From contig CALUUN010000007.1 in the NCBI GenBank assembly GCA_944323995.1, positions 1 to 64,000 of the forward strand: DNA of 64,000 bases, read 5' to 3'. The translations under genes and the position numbers were made by a program. The notes below the pieces were generated by a model, which was given only the letters and a program-made list of their open reading frames with translations, ran no database searches and was not told where the DNA came from. Shown here one piece after another: positions 15,654 to 24,419 of the stretch (position 1 is its first letter; the number at the start of each line of letters is the position of its first letter). This stretch comes from Candidatus Gastranaerophilales bacterium. GTDB taxonomy: Bacteria; Cyanobacteriota; Vampirovibrionia; Gastranaerophilales; Gastranaerophilaceae.

Positions 15654-17096
15654 TTATCCTAAAATTTCTTTTAACAAATCGTTTACGGTTTTGGGGTTAG
15701 CTCTGCCTTTGGTTTCTTTCATAACCTGTCCGACAAAGAACCCTAAAAGCTGTGTCTTGCCGCCTTTGTAAGCTGCAACCTGATTCGGGTTTGAATCAAC
15801 AACTTTTTGAACAATTTCTTTTATGGCGCCTTCATCCGAAATTTGGCTCAAGCCTCTTTCTTCAACTATTTGTGAAGCCTTTTTGCCGTCTTTCATCATA
15901 TCAAGTATAATTTGTTTCCCGATATTATTTGAAATAGTACCTTTTTCAATAAGCGAGATTAATTCAGCCAGATTTTCAGGCGTTAATTTTGTGTCTGAAA
16001 TTTCGATTTTTTCTTCTTTCAGATAAGCCGCAATTTCACCCATAATGAAGTTAACTGCAATTTTTGGAGTTGCACCGAGTTTAAGAACTTCATCAAAGAA
16101 TAAAGCAAGACCCATCTGCTCAACAATTACGTTCGCATCGTATTCGCTTAAGCCCAAATCCATATAGCGTTTACGTTTTGCGGACGGAAGTTCGGGCATT
16201 TTGGATCTGATTTCTTCAACCCATTCTCTTGAAATTTCAAGCGGCATCAGATCCGGTTCAGGGAAATATCTGTAATCGTGAGCATCTTCTTTGCCGCGCA
16301 TAGAACGGGTTTCACGGGAATTGTCATCCCAGAGTCTGGTTTCTTGAACGACTTTTCCGCCGTCTTCAACAATTTCTATTTGTCTGTCGATTTCATATTC
16401 AATAGCTCTTTGAAGTGCTGAAAAACTGTTTACGTTTTTGATTTCCGCACGCGTACCGAACTCTTTTGAGCCTTTCGGCATAATTGAAATATTGGCATCG
16501 CATCTCATGGAACCTTCTTCAAGGTTTCCGTCGCAAACGCCTATATATCTTACTATGCTTCTTAATTCTTCCATATAAGCTCTTGCCTCATCAGAACTTC
16601 TCATATCGGGTTCTGATACTATTTCCAGAAGCGGAGTGCCCGCACGGTTCAGGTCAACGAGTGAATAGCTTGAGCCTGCAAGACCGTCTGCGCCTGCGTG
16701 GACAAGTTTTCCGGCATCTTCTTCCAGATGCGCACGGGTAATACCTATTCTTTTCCCGTTTATGTCAATATAACCGTTTACGCATATCGGTTCATCATAT
16801 TGAGAGATCTGATAACCTTTGGGCAAATCAGGATAAAAGTATTGTTTTCTGTCGAATTTGCAGCGTGCCGGAATTTCGCAGTTCAAAGCAAGCCCTGTTA
16901 AAATCCCCATATTTACCGCTTCTTTATTCAAAACCGGTAAAACCCCGGGCATTCCGAGCGTAATCGGGCTTATCTCGGTGTTTTGTTCTTTACCGAATTC
17001 AGTGCCGTCCGGTGCAAATATTTTTGATTTGGTTTTTAATTGTGCGTGAACTTCCAAACCTATAACTACTTCATACTTATCTCTCAAGTTTTCCAT
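15654..17096 (-). CDS. gatB: Asp-tRNA(Asn)/Glu-tRNA(Gln) amidotransferase subunit B
   Basis: 480 residues, full length. Signatures: EVVIGLEVHAQLKTKSKIF, PDLPKGYQISQYDEP, LEEDAGKLVH, DLNRAGTPLLEIVSEPD, EGSMRCDANIS and RYFPEPDLMPL, followed by the C-terminal YqeY-like tRNA-binding tail. GatB works with GatA and GatC, not in this window, to amidate mischarged tRNAs. Promoter TTCATA-17-TATAAT at 17120-17148 and RBS AAGGAG support ATG 17096. Confidence 0.97.
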   Translation of the reverse strand: MENLRDKYEVVIGLEVHAQLKTKSKIFAPDGTEFGKEQNTEISPITLGMPGVLPVLNKEAVNMGILTGLALNCEIPARCKFDRKQYFYPDLPKGYQISQYDEPICVNGYIDINGKRIGITRAHLEEDAGKLVHAGADGLAGSSYSLVDLNRAGTPLLEIVSEPDMRSSDEARAYMEELRSIVRYIGVCDGNLEEGSMRCDANISIMPKGSKEFGTRAEIKNVNSFSALQRAIEYEIDRQIEIVEDGGKVVQETRLWDDNSRETRSMRGKEDAHDYRYFPEPDLMPLEISREWVEEIRSKMPELPSAKRKRYMDLGLSEYDANVIVEQMGLALFFDEVLKLGATPKIAVNFIMGEIAAYLKEEKIEISDTKLTPENLAELISLIEKGTISNNIGKQIILDMMKDGKKASQIVEERGLSQISDEGAIKEIVQKVVDSNPNQVAAYKGGKTQLLGFFVGQVMKETKGRANPKTVNDLLKEILG

Positions 17097-17119
17097 TGCT
17101 TTCTCCTTATCGTATGATA

Positions 17120-17148
17120 ATTATAGCACAAAAAAGATAAGTTATGAA
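17120..17148 (-). promoter_or_regulatory. promoter of gatB
   Basis: On the minus strand TTCATA (17143-17148), 17-nt spacer and TATAAT (17120-17125). The predicted leader is about 16 nt and holds AAGGAG. Confidence 0.65.
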
Positions 17149-17154
17149 ATATTA

Positions 17155-17451
17155 TTATTCTTGTTTAAATCCCAGTCTGAGTCTTTCGCTGAGGCTGGAA
17201 TTTATAATTACTTTGATAAAATCATTTGCATTTTTAATTTTTACATTAGTTGAAAATTTATCTCTGCCGGTATTCATAAAGGCTTTTGCAATAAATTCAT
17301 CTGCAAACGAGCTTGATATTGAATCTACGCCGTCAAAGTCAATCAATACGTTTTCATTATTAGAAAGCGCATCTTCCAGTATTTTCCGCAATTTAGTTCC
17401 GGTTTCTCTTAAGCCTAATATTTTGCCAGTTTCTTTTAAAACTATATCCAT
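17155..17451 (-). CDS. STAS-like DUF4325 protein
   Basis: 98 residues. LIDFDGVDSISSSFADEFIAK at ~38-58 is the hallmark of the STAS-like DUF4325 family, whose members resemble anti-anti-sigma factors. It is 16 nt downstream of a STAS/HATPase gene in the same orientation, so the two probably act as partners in a switch. Whether the target is a sigma factor cannot be told from the window. Confidence 0.8.
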   Translation of the reverse strand: MDIVLKETGKILGLRETGTKLRKILEDALSNNENVLIDFDGVDSISSSFADEFIAKAFMNTGRDKFSTNVKIKNANDFIKVIINSSLSERLRLGFKQE

Positions 17452-17467
17452 AATTTTACCTCTCTTC

Positions 17468-18391
17468 TCAACAGTAGAAATTCGGCAATTCTTCGGTTAA
17501 TTCAACCTCTGAACCTTTTATAATTTCAATACTGCTTTGAATATTATTACTTAAAGTTAATGTTACAACAGTTCCCTGCCAGTATGAATCTGTCTTGGTA
17601 GTGACCGGCTCATTCCCGCTGGTTACGGTAAGCATTGCATTACCTGACCAAATTGTTAATGAACTGTTTGCTGCTGACTTATCACGTTTTATAAGTTCGG
17701 ATGTGAAATATAATCCGTTTCCCATCCCTTTGGAATGTACACCTTTTTCGGGACTTATGCAACGTTGAAGAGCTGAAACAATATCATTATCACCCATTGT
17801 TTTTTGTATTCCGAGCCCTCTGTCTGCAATACAGAATTCTGTGTAGTTTCCGCGCTCTCTTTTTTGTGCAAATAAAACACATTCATCAGAATGCGAATGG
17901 ATTTTTGCATTGTCAACAAGTTCTAATATACACCAGCTTATCGCCTTTTTATAATTATCATTGTTGCTTGTTTTGGCGAAACTGTATATTATCTTTTCAT
18001 TTACACTTATAACTTCTTCGTCCGGCGTAGTTTTATTAAAACAATACAACTCTTTGTATAATTCAATTTCTTCTTTATTCCACTCAAAATCATCCGACAC
18101 GCCCAGCATGTTGTAAAACCCCATTCTGGCAATCTGTTCTTCTGCGTCTTTATCATTACTGTGTATAATTAGTCCGCGGAAATTATTCTTAATCCTCGGT
18201 AAATCACGTAAATAACATAGTAGTGTGGTTAAGCCGCCCGGCTCAGCTTTCTCCATTTTACTGAAATTAATTGCTACCCGTGTATCAGGACTTTCTAAAA
18301 ACGTATTAAATTTGCCAATAACTTCTATTACGGTTTTGGCATTCAATACTACAGGTATTTCTATTATTTTTAACGGATTTTTCTGCACCAT
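17468..18391 (-). CDS. STAS-like domain fused to GHKL ATPase domain
   Basis: 307 residues. The N-terminal third (VAINFSKMEKAEPGGLTTLL) resembles a STAS fold. Residues ~150-290 are a HATPase_c/GHKL domain with N box ELVDNAKIHSHS, G1 box ADRGLGIQ and G2 box GMGNGLYFTSE. There is no phosphoacceptor His or sensor, so it looks like an anti-sigma-type kinase or ATP-driven switch rather than a two-component kinase. It lies between an XRE repressor (51 nt upstream) and the DUF4325 gene, probably one operon. Confidence 0.82.
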   Translation of the reverse strand: MVQKNPLKIIEIPVVLNAKTVIEVIGKFNTFLESPDTRVAINFSKMEKAEPGGLTTLLCYLRDLPRIKNNFRGLIIHSNDKDAEEQIARMGFYNMLGVSDDFEWNKEEIELYKELYCFNKTTPDEEVISVNEKIIYSFAKTSNNDNYKKAISWCILELVDNAKIHSHSDECVLFAQKRERGNYTEFCIADRGLGIQKTMGDNDIVSALQRCISPEKGVHSKGMGNGLYFTSELIKRDKSAANSSLTIWSGNAMLTVTSGNEPVTTKTDSYWQGTVVTLTLSNNIQSSIEIIKGSEVELTEELPNFYC

Positions 18392-18442
18392 AAAGCAATC
18401 ATAGTAAATTTAAAAGTCTGCAACATCCGCCATTTAAATGAA

Positions 18443-18682
18443 TTACTGTAACTGTTCTTTATTTTTCGGTACTGCCTTATAAAGATCATCCAGCGGAATA
18501 CCAAGCGCATTGGCTATATCATAAACTATGAATGCAGAAGGGGTTTGTTTAATCTGTTCAATTTGGCTGATTGTTCTGGGGCTGACCTTTGCCAGATATG
18601 CAAGTTCATCCTGCTTTAAGTTTTTTCTTATGCGTTCAGCCTTAATATTTGCTGCCAAATATTTTAATCGTTCGTCTCTCAT
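18443..18682 (-). CDS. XRE-family transcriptional regulator
   Basis: 79 residues, nearly all a helix-turn-helix: NIKAERIRKNLKQDELAYLA, then VSPRTISQIEQIKQTPS and a helix DIANALGIPLDDLY. It is the first gene of a minus-strand group with the HATPase and DUF4325 genes, and faces a 61-aa gene across a long palindrome. The arrangement predicts that it represses both directions. Confidence 0.9.
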   Translation of the reverse strand: MRDERLKYLAANIKAERIRKNLKQDELAYLAKVSPRTISQIEQIKQTPSAFIVYDIANALGIPLDDLYKAVPKNKEQLQ

Positions 18683-18700
18683 TGTTTCTATTATTACATA

Positions 18701-18748
18701 TTGACAAAAAAATGTGAATGATGTATTATAGTAGTAACTACTATAATA
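18701..18748. promoter_or_regulatory. divergent promoter with 25-bp palindromic operator
   Basis: On the plus strand TTGACA (18701-18706), 17-nt spacer, TATTAT (18724-18729). Across 18724-18748 lies a perfect palindrome with 12-bp arms TATTATAGTAGT/ACTACTATAATA and one central base. The arms carry a TATAAT on each strand (18725-18730 minus; 18742-18747 plus), so repressor binding would block transcription both ways. Confidence 0.8.
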
Positions 18749-18769
18749 TTAGTATTAAGGAGCAGAATT

Positions 18770-18955
18770 ATGTTAAAAGAAGATATTGAAAAATTATTAA
18801 ATAACGCATTTGATATTATGCGTTTATTTTCAATATTAAAAAAGGTTCTGGATTGTGATTCCGGCGAATATAATCCGTTGACCGAGATTATTGATGAAAA
18901 AATTGCTGAATTGTTTACCGATTTGGATAATTATGAAACAAAATATTATCTGTAG
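18770..18955 (+). CDS. small acidic helical protein divergent from XRE regulator
   Basis: 61 residues, rich in Asp/Glu and Leu/Ile, with no cysteine pairs beyond one Cys and no signal peptide. The C-terminal half reads NPLTEIIDEKIAELFTDL. AAGGAG lies 8 nt before the ATG and the promoter at 18701-18729 drives it. A similar arrangement exists at 58339-58834, where the small protein ends in SYIIEDKLEKIYREM. The family is not recognised; an antitoxin-like or regulator-binding role is possible. Confidence 0.7.
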   Translation: MLKEDIEKLLNNAFDIMRLFSILKKVLDCDSGEYNPLTEIIDEKIAELFTDLDNYETKYYL

Positions 18956-18972
18956 CGTTTTTTGCAAAACAC

Positions 18973-19560
18973 TTATCTTGCATAAATTGCGTTTTTATCA
19001 ACATTAAGTTCGGAGGGTTTGTAGGTTTTCAGGTAATCAATTGCATCTTGCGGGGTATTTGCAATGTAATAAAGGCTTCTGACGTTTTTGTTTGCAAATT
19101 TTTGTTCAATAACTTCTTCAAAAAAGTCATTCAATTTGTCATAAAAACCGTTTGTATTCAGAATTACAATAGGCTTTTTATTATATCCGAGCTGTTTTTG
19201 AACAATCATTTCTGATAATTCTTCAAGCGTTCCGAACCCGCCAGCAAGGGCTATGACAGCATCAGAAATTTTATCAATTTTGGCTTTGCGTTCGCGCATT
19301 CCTTCCGTCACAAAAAATTCGTCACAGCCGTCAGTGAATACGCCCATACTTTGCAGTTTTTCCGGCATGACACCGGTGAGTCTTGCACCATTGGCTTTGG
19401 CCTGTGAAGCGCAAGCCCACATAAGCCCGAGGTTGCTTCCGCCATAGACCATATCATAGCCGTTTTCGCCTATTAACCTTCCAAGTTCCGCGGCATCTTT
19501 GTAATATACAGGCTGCAAAAAGTTTGACGATGATGCAAATACACAAATTTTTTTAATCAT
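18973..19560 (-). CDS. LOG-family nucleotide 5'-monophosphate phosphoribohydrolase
   Basis: 195 residues. VYGGSNLGLMWACAS and the signature LAGGFGTLEELSEMI (PGGxGTxxE type) define the LOG family, Rossmann-like enzymes that split cytokinin-type riboside or other nucleoside monophosphates into base and ribose phosphate. The last ~20 residues are Lys-rich. Its start overlaps the upstream gene by 8 nt, so they are co-transcribed. Confidence 0.9.
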   Translation of the reverse strand: MIKKICVFASSSNFLQPVYYKDAAELGRLIGENGYDMVYGGSNLGLMWACASQAKANGARLTGVMPEKLQSMGVFTDGCDEFFVTEGMRERKAKIDKISDAVIALAGGFGTLEELSEMIVQKQLGYNKKPIVILNTNGFYDKLNDFFEEVIEQKFANKNVRSLYYIANTPQDAIDYLKTYKPSELNVDKNAIYAR

Positions 19561-20194
19561 AAAATTCTCCGCCTATTCTGTAGTAGTATGAGCAATTTAT
19601 GCCTGTTCCTTGAGGAGAGCAGTCCTCGGAAAGTCTTTCCAGAGATTCGTTATAACCGAAAGGTTTTATTTTGCCTTCATCAAAAATATAAATTCCGTAG
19701 ATATCTTTTCCCCAGGTATTCGGCGGCAAAAAACCGTTAATATCAAACATCAGCATAAACCATGGCGCATTTTCCTTGTCGCTTGAAATGTCTTTGATGC
19801 CGACTATCTGCATTCCGTTTTCGGAAAAATAGAGGTCATTAAATTTGTATTTATCATTTTTATTGACTCTGTTTCCGTTCATATATTTTGCTTTGTAGCG
19901 TCTGGGAAGCCTTTCGGAAGTTTTGAGGCGCAGATAGGGTTTTACAAGCTGCATTAAAAGTTTTTCGCGCATTTCGGGGGTTTTGGCATTTGCGAAACTT
20001 TTCAATATTTCGTCACTTGCCTGTGCATTAATTACCGTAAACATATACGCCACAGAATTGTAACGTTCATTCCATCCGGAAATCATACTTGCCTGAAAAT
20101 AGTTTTCAAATTTCACAGGCACAAAAAGCATAATCAGCCCCAGAAGAACAAACAATGTGATTGAATATTCAATTTTCCAAAAGTTTTTTTTCAT
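19553..20194 (-). CDS. membrane-anchored protein with pseudopilin-like globular domain
   Basis: 213 residues with one N-terminal membrane helix (YSITLFVLLGLIMLFVPV) and an exported domain. The C-terminal part contains FMLMFDINGFLPPNTWGKDI and YGIYIFDEG, which resembles the calcium-site region of the pseudopilin-like proteins common in this lineage (D-x-N-G...P-N-x-W-G-x-D). The prepilin FTLxEV signature is absent. It is packed between a PHP gene and the LOG gene (2-nt gap and 8-nt overlap). Confidence 0.6.
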   Translation of the reverse strand: MKKNFWKIEYSITLFVLLGLIMLFVPVKFENYFQASMISGWNERYNSVAYMFTVINAQASDEILKSFANAKTPEMREKLLMQLVKPYLRLKTSERLPRRYKAKYMNGNRVNKNDKYKFNDLYFSENGMQIVGIKDISSDKENAPWFMLMFDINGFLPPNTWGKDIYGIYIFDEGKIKPFGYNESLERLSEDCSPQGTGINCSYYYRIGGEFYD

Positions 20195-20196
20195 CG

Positions 20197-21051
20197 TTAC
20201 GCCATATCTATCAATTTTTTTTCTTTTATAAGTTTGTCATAAACCCATTCAGGAACAAAACTTCTGCCGAGAATAATTTGTCCGTTCATAATGTTCGGAG
20301 TGTGGAAATCCGACCCGCCGGTTACGATAAGTCCGAGTTCTTCCGCCATTGATGAAAAATACTCAACACATGCGGGCGAATGCTTTCTGTGGTAGGCTTC
20401 AATCCCCCGCAGACCGTAATTCATAAGTTCTTTGATAAGCGTTTCGGCAATATCAATATCATGCGGGTGTGCAATAACCGGAATTCCGCCGGCATCGTAA
20501 ATAATTTCGACTGCATCCTGCGGTGAAACCGTTTTTCTCTGAACATATACAGGAGAATCCACATGAATATATTTTGCATAAGCGTCCATAATATTTGCGG
20601 TTCCGCCGGCATTTGTTATTGCTTTTGCAATATGCGGACGGCCGATGCTGCCGCCTTCCGCAACAAGTTTTTTGATATCTTCAAATTTTACCTTTATGCC
20701 TTCTTTTTTTGCAAGAAGTGATATTATTTCTTTTGTTTGCTTAATTCTTGCCTGCTGCTGGGTTTTAAGCATTGCCTGAAAGTCGCTGTTTTCTGGATTC
20801 ATAAAGTATCCGAGAATATGAACTTCATAATTTTTATATAAAGTATTAACTTCAATTCCGCGAATGATTTCAAGTTTATCTTCAAGCCCTTTTTCTTTCA
20901 GATAGTTTTTCGCAACATCATACGCAAGAACGTTATCATGGTCGGTGATTGCTATTGCCTGAAGTCCGACGTCAATTGCCGTATCGACAATTTTTTCAGG
21001 CGAAAATACACCGTCCGAATAATAGGTATGGATGTGTAAATCAGTCTTCAT
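20197..21051 (-). CDS. PHP-domain phosphoesterase (TrpH/RNase AM-like)
   Basis: 284 residues. Metal-binding motifs: DLHIHTYYSDG at the start, AITDHDNV, GIEVNT, PVIAHPHDI and TGGSDFHT. This is the YciV/TrpH type, whose members act as nucleoside 3',5'-bisphosphatases or 5'-3' exoribonucleases. ATG 21051 follows AGGAGG, with a short gap, and overlaps ymdB by 11 nt; an in-frame ATG at 21069 is the alternative. Clustering with ymdB and rny suggests a role in RNA turnover. Confidence 0.87.
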   Translation of the reverse strand: MKTDLHIHTYYSDGVFSPEKIVDTAIDVGLQAIAITDHDNVLAYDVAKNYLKEKGLEDKLEIIRGIEVNTLYKNYEVHILGYFMNPENSDFQAMLKTQQQARIKQTKEIISLLAKKEGIKVKFEDIKKLVAEGGSIGRPHIAKAITNAGGTANIMDAYAKYIHVDSPVYVQRKTVSPQDAVEIIYDAGGIPVIAHPHDIDIAETLIKELMNYGLRGIEAYHRKHSPACVEYFSSMAEELGLIVTGGSDFHTPNIMNGQIILGRSFVPEWVYDKLIKEKKLIDMA

Positions 21052-21865
21052 TGTCCTCCTTATTATCATTATTTCTACTGCAAAAAATTCTTCTTATAGC
21101 GACAGTATAACCCGTAGAAGGCAAAATTTCCGCTTCAACCGCATTCAATTGAACGCTTTTACCGTCAGCTACTTCATAACGTTCGGGAATTCCCGTGACA
21201 AATCGGGCAAGAGAGGTTTTATATTCCATACCTATAACACCGTCGGAGGCACCGCAAAAACCTGCATCCGTAATGTATCCCATGTTATTTATAATACTTT
21301 CATCAGCTGTCTGAACGTGTGTATGTGTTCCGAAAAACGCACTCACACCGAGTTCGGAGCAGTATCTGGCAAAACAAATTTTTTCCGCTGTTGCTTCGGC
21401 ATGAAAATCAACTATAACAACAGGCGTAATCTCTTTCAGCCTTTTTATTTCTTCTGTTACAAGTTCCCACTGAAAATCAACTGCATTTATAAAAACTTTT
21501 CCAAGCACATTCAATACGGCAATTTTATTTGAGCCGCAGTCAAAAACCCTGCTTCCGACCCCTTTTGTTCCTGCGGGATAATTAACCGGACGGATTAATT
21601 TGTCAGCTGTGTCAATGAAATTAAAAATATCGCGTTTATCCCAGATGTGGTTGCCCGATGTCATACAATCGACACCGTAGCCGATTAATTCGTTGTAATT
21701 TTTTTCAGTCAGGCCGAAACCGTGCGAAGCATTTTCAACATTTGCGATGACAAAATCATATTTTTCTTTGTTTGCTGCCAAAAAATCCCTGACGGCATAG
21801 CGTCCGGGTTTTCCGACCATATCTCCGAAAAATAATATTTTTATTGTTTTTTCATCACCTGACAT
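21041..21865 (-). CDS. ymdB: YmdB-type cyclic nucleotide phosphodiesterase
   Basis: 274 residues of the TIGR00282 metallophosphoesterase group: LFFGDMVGKPGRYAVRDFL, VIANVENASHGFGL, SGNHIWDKRDI, VVIVDFHAEATAEK and FGTHTHVQTADE. The B. subtilis relative is a 2',3'-cyclic nucleotide phosphodiesterase. It follows rny, its common neighbour, but a terminator hairpin lies between them. Its start is 39 nt from the rny stop. Confidence 0.93.
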   Translation of the reverse strand: MSGDEKTIKILFFGDMVGKPGRYAVRDFLAANKEKYDFVIANVENASHGFGLTEKNYNELIGYGVDCMTSGNHIWDKRDIFNFIDTADKLIRPVNYPAGTKGVGSRVFDCGSNKIAVLNVLGKVFINAVDFQWELVTEEIKRLKEITPVVIVDFHAEATAEKICFARYCSELGVSAFFGTHTHVQTADESIINNMGYITDAGFCGASDGVIGMEYKTSLARFVTGIPERYEVADGKSVQLNAVEAEILPSTGYTVAIRRIFCSRNNDNKEDNED

Positions 21866-21879
21866 TAGAATTTTCCCTT

Positions 21880-21905
21880 AAAAAGAGCAGGTTAAACCTG
21901 CTCTT
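21880..21905 (-). terminator. terminator after rny
   Basis: AAGAGCAGGTT/AACCTGCTCTT with a one-base centre, followed on the minus strand by a T run. It overlaps the rny stop codon and may attenuate read-through into ymdB. Confidence 0.75.
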
Positions 21906-23424
21906 ATTTTGCTATTTCGGTTGTTCTGAATTCTCTTACAACCGTAACTCTGATTTGGCCGGGATAATCCAGCTCATCTTCAATACGTTTTGCAACATCG
22001 CGTGCAAGTTTTTGCGACGCAAGATCATCAAACATATCAGCCTGAACAATAATTCTGACTTCGCGGCCTGCTTGAACAGCAAATGATTGTTTGATGCCTT
22101 CGTAGCTGTTAACAATTTCTTCAATTTTTTGCAGACGTTTGATATAAATTTCAAGCGTATCACGTCTTGCACCGGGTCTGCCTGCGGAAATTGCATCGGC
22201 AATTTTTACAAGCACGGCTTCTATTGTGTTGGCCACAACATCATCGTGGTGTGCTTCAATTGCGTGAATGATTTCGGGTTTTTCGCCGTAACGTGAAGCG
22301 AGTTCAACACCAAGCTGGATGTGAGTTCCTTCCTGTGTTTGGTCAACGGCTTTGCCGATATCGTGCAAAAGTCCGGCACGTTTTGCAACAGCCTCATTTG
22401 CACCGAGTTCAGCCGCAAGCATGCCTGCAATATGTCCGACCTCCAGAGAGTGTTTCAAAACATTTTGACCGTAACTTGTTCTGTAATAGAGGCGTCCGAG
22501 AGTTTTTATAAGCTCTTTATTTAAACCCATAACACCCATTTCAAACGCTGCGTTTTCACCTTCCGTACGAATTTTCTTTTCTATTTCTTCTCTGGCTTTT
22601 TCAACCATTTCTTCAATTCTCACAGGGTGAATACGTCCGTCTACGATTAATTTTTCAAGTGCAAGTTTTGCAATTTCACGTCTTACGGGATCAAAACTTG
22701 ATAATACAACAGCTTCCGGAGTATCATCAATAATCAGGTCAACTCCCGTTAAAGTTTCCAGCGCACGGATGTTGCGTCCTTCGCGGCCGATTATGCGGCC
22801 TTTCATTTCGTCGCTGGGCAATGCTACTACCGAAACTGTTGTTTCTACGACCTGTTCTATCATGCAGCGCTGCATTGTTGTTGACAAAATCTCTTTTGAT
22901 TTTTCAAGCGCCGATTCTCTTATTTTAGCTTCATTTTCGCGGATTAACTGCATTTGTTCCTGCGCAAGGTCATGTTTTAGCTGTTCAAGAAGCATATTTT
23001 TTGCTTCTTCAGCGGACATGCCGGCAATTCGTTCAAGTTCTGTTGTTTGTTTTTGAACGATTTCTGCCAGATAATCCTCTTTTTCAAGGAGTTCGTCAAG
23101 TTTTTTCTGCAATTGCAAATCTTTGTCGGTATATTCTTGAATTTTGTCTTCAAGCATATCTTCGCGTTTTGCTAATTTTTGCTCCTGACGGTTAAGTTCC
23201 TGTCTGCGTTCTCTTTCTTCTTCGTTAAGTCTTTCTCTGTCATTTTGCAATTCTTCAATTGCTTTGATTCTTGCTTCTTTAAGGAGAAGTTTTTCTTTTT
23301 CTTCCAAATCCAAACGGTCTTGCTGAGTGCTTTGGAGTACACTTTTGACCTTGTTTTGCTGAATTATCAGCACAGCGATTAAGATTATTACCAAAATAAT
23401 CGCGGCAACCAATAAAAAGTCCAT
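21904..23424 (-). CDS. rny: ribonuclease Y
   Basis: 506 residues with the full RNase Y layout: N-terminal membrane helix ([18 protein letters not shown]), a long Glu/Arg/Lys coiled coil (~30-190), KH domain ([19 protein letters not shown]) and HD domain ([21 protein letters not shown]). It is a membrane-bound endoribonuclease that starts mRNA decay. The C-terminal [10 protein letters not shown] is also conserved. First of the group rny-ymdB-PHP. Confidence 0.97.
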   Translation of the reverse strand: MDFLLVAAIILVIILIAVLIIQQNKVKSVLQSTQQDRLDLEEKEKLLLKEARIKAIEELQNDRERLNEEERERRQELNRQEQKLAKREDMLEDKIQEYTDKDLQLQKKLDELLEKEDYLAEIVQKQTTELERIAGMSAEEAKNMLLEQLKHDLAQEQMQLIRENEAKIRESALEKSKEILSTTMQRCMIEQVVETTVSVVALPSDEMKGRIIGREGRNIRALETLTGVDLIIDDTPEAVVLSSFDPVRREIAKLALEKLIVDGRIHPVRIEEMVEKAREEIEKKIRTEGENAAFEMGVMGLNKELIKTLGRLYYRTSYGQNVLKHSLEVGHIAGMLAAELGANEAVAKRAGLLHDIGKAVDQTQEGTHIQLGVELASRYGEKPEIIHAIEAHHDDVVANTIEAVLVKIADAISAGRPGARRDTLEIYIKRLQKIEEIVNSYEGIKQSFAVQAGREVRIIVQADMFDDLASQKLARDVAKRIEDELDYPGQIRVTVVREFRTTEIAK

Positions 23425-23666
23425 AAGTTTGTACCTTATCCTATTCTATTTTTCATATAATACACGCATTGCCCGATACATATATCCTATCGAGCTTCCG
23501 GTTATTTAAATTTAACAGAATTTTAATGCATATATTTCCAAAAAATATTATCCTACTACATCTGTAAACATTTTATCATGAGATATGTTTTTTGTATATA
23601 GGTAATTAAAAATTTGATACAAACATATAATTTTTTATGATATAATGAAATACAAAGGAGTTTTCA

Positions 23667-24071
23667 ATGACTGAGCGCTGGCAGGAAAGATTACAAAATT
23701 ACAAAAAATCCGTTGAAAATTTGAATGAAACAATTCAATGTATAGGACAGAACGGATTGAATAAAATTTATACAATGGCACTTGTGCAGGCTTTTGAAAT
23801 ATGCTTTGAGCTTGCATGGAAAACAATGAAGGATTATCTTGAATTTAACGGGATAAAGACGGATACTCCGCGGGATACGATTAAAACCGCTTTTTCAACA
23901 AACTTGATAAAAGACGGGCAGGGCTGGATTGAGATGATGGAGGCAAGGAATAAAACTTCTCATACATACAGAGAAACATTTGCAAATCAGCTTGCGGACG
24001 ATATTTTACAAACTTATTCCCGCCTTATAGAAAATTTTGAAACTACAATGGACAGCAAAATAAATGGATAA
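23667..24071 (+). CDS. HepT/HI0074-like nucleotidyltransferase substrate-binding protein
   Basis: 134 residues, all-helical HI0074 family: ALVQAFEICFELAWKTMKDYL and DTPRDTIKTAF, with RNKTSHTYRE at ~93-102 corresponding to the R-x4-H-x-Y RNase motif of HepT toxins. It overlaps the next gene (MntA-like) by 8 nt. AAAGGAG precedes the ATG and TATAAT lies at 23641-23646. In type VII toxin-antitoxin systems the nucleotidyltransferase AMPylates HepT at the Tyr; the toxin-first order here is compatible. Confidence 0.85.
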   Translation: MTERWQERLQNYKKSVENLNETIQCIGQNGLNKIYTMALVQAFEICFELAWKTMKDYLEFNGIKTDTPRDTIKTAFSTNLIKDGQGWIEMMEARNKTSHTYRETFANQLADDILQTYSRLIENFETTMDSKING

Positions 24072-24375
24072 ATTCGGACTTTCTGAACATACAATTGCAA
24101 CTGTAAATAATTATTTTAAAACCGTAAAAGAAATTGAAAAAGTAGAAATTTTTGGTTCACGCGCAAAAGGTACTTTTAAAACCGGTTCTGATATTGATTT
24201 TGTCATTTATGGAAATGATTTAACCGACAAATTGATAAGACGTATTTCAAACGAACTGGATGAACTTCCGACTCCGTATAAATTCGATATTCTTTGTTTT
24301 GCATCAATTGACAACGAAGATTTAATAAAAAATATTAAAAAAGACGGAAAATTATTTTATAAAAATGCATCCTGA
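24064..24375 (+). CDS. MntA-like minimal nucleotidyltransferase
   Basis: 103 residues. The core motif GSRAKGTFKTGSDIDFVIYG (GSx10DxD) is intact and a second acidic residue appears in FDILCF. It is the partner of the overlapping HepT-like gene and should act as its AMPylating antitoxin, or the pair may have another nucleotide-transfer role. ATG starts inside the HepT end, so translation is coupled. Confidence 0.87.
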   Translation: MDKFGLSEHTIATVNNYFKTVKEIEKVEIFGSRAKGTFKTGSDIDFVIYGNDLTDKLIRRISNELDELPTPYKFDILCFASIDNEDLIKNIKKDGKLFYKNAS

Positions 24376-24419
24376 TTGTAAAAAAGTGCTATAATAAATA
24401 CAGAAAAAGGAGAGCGAAA

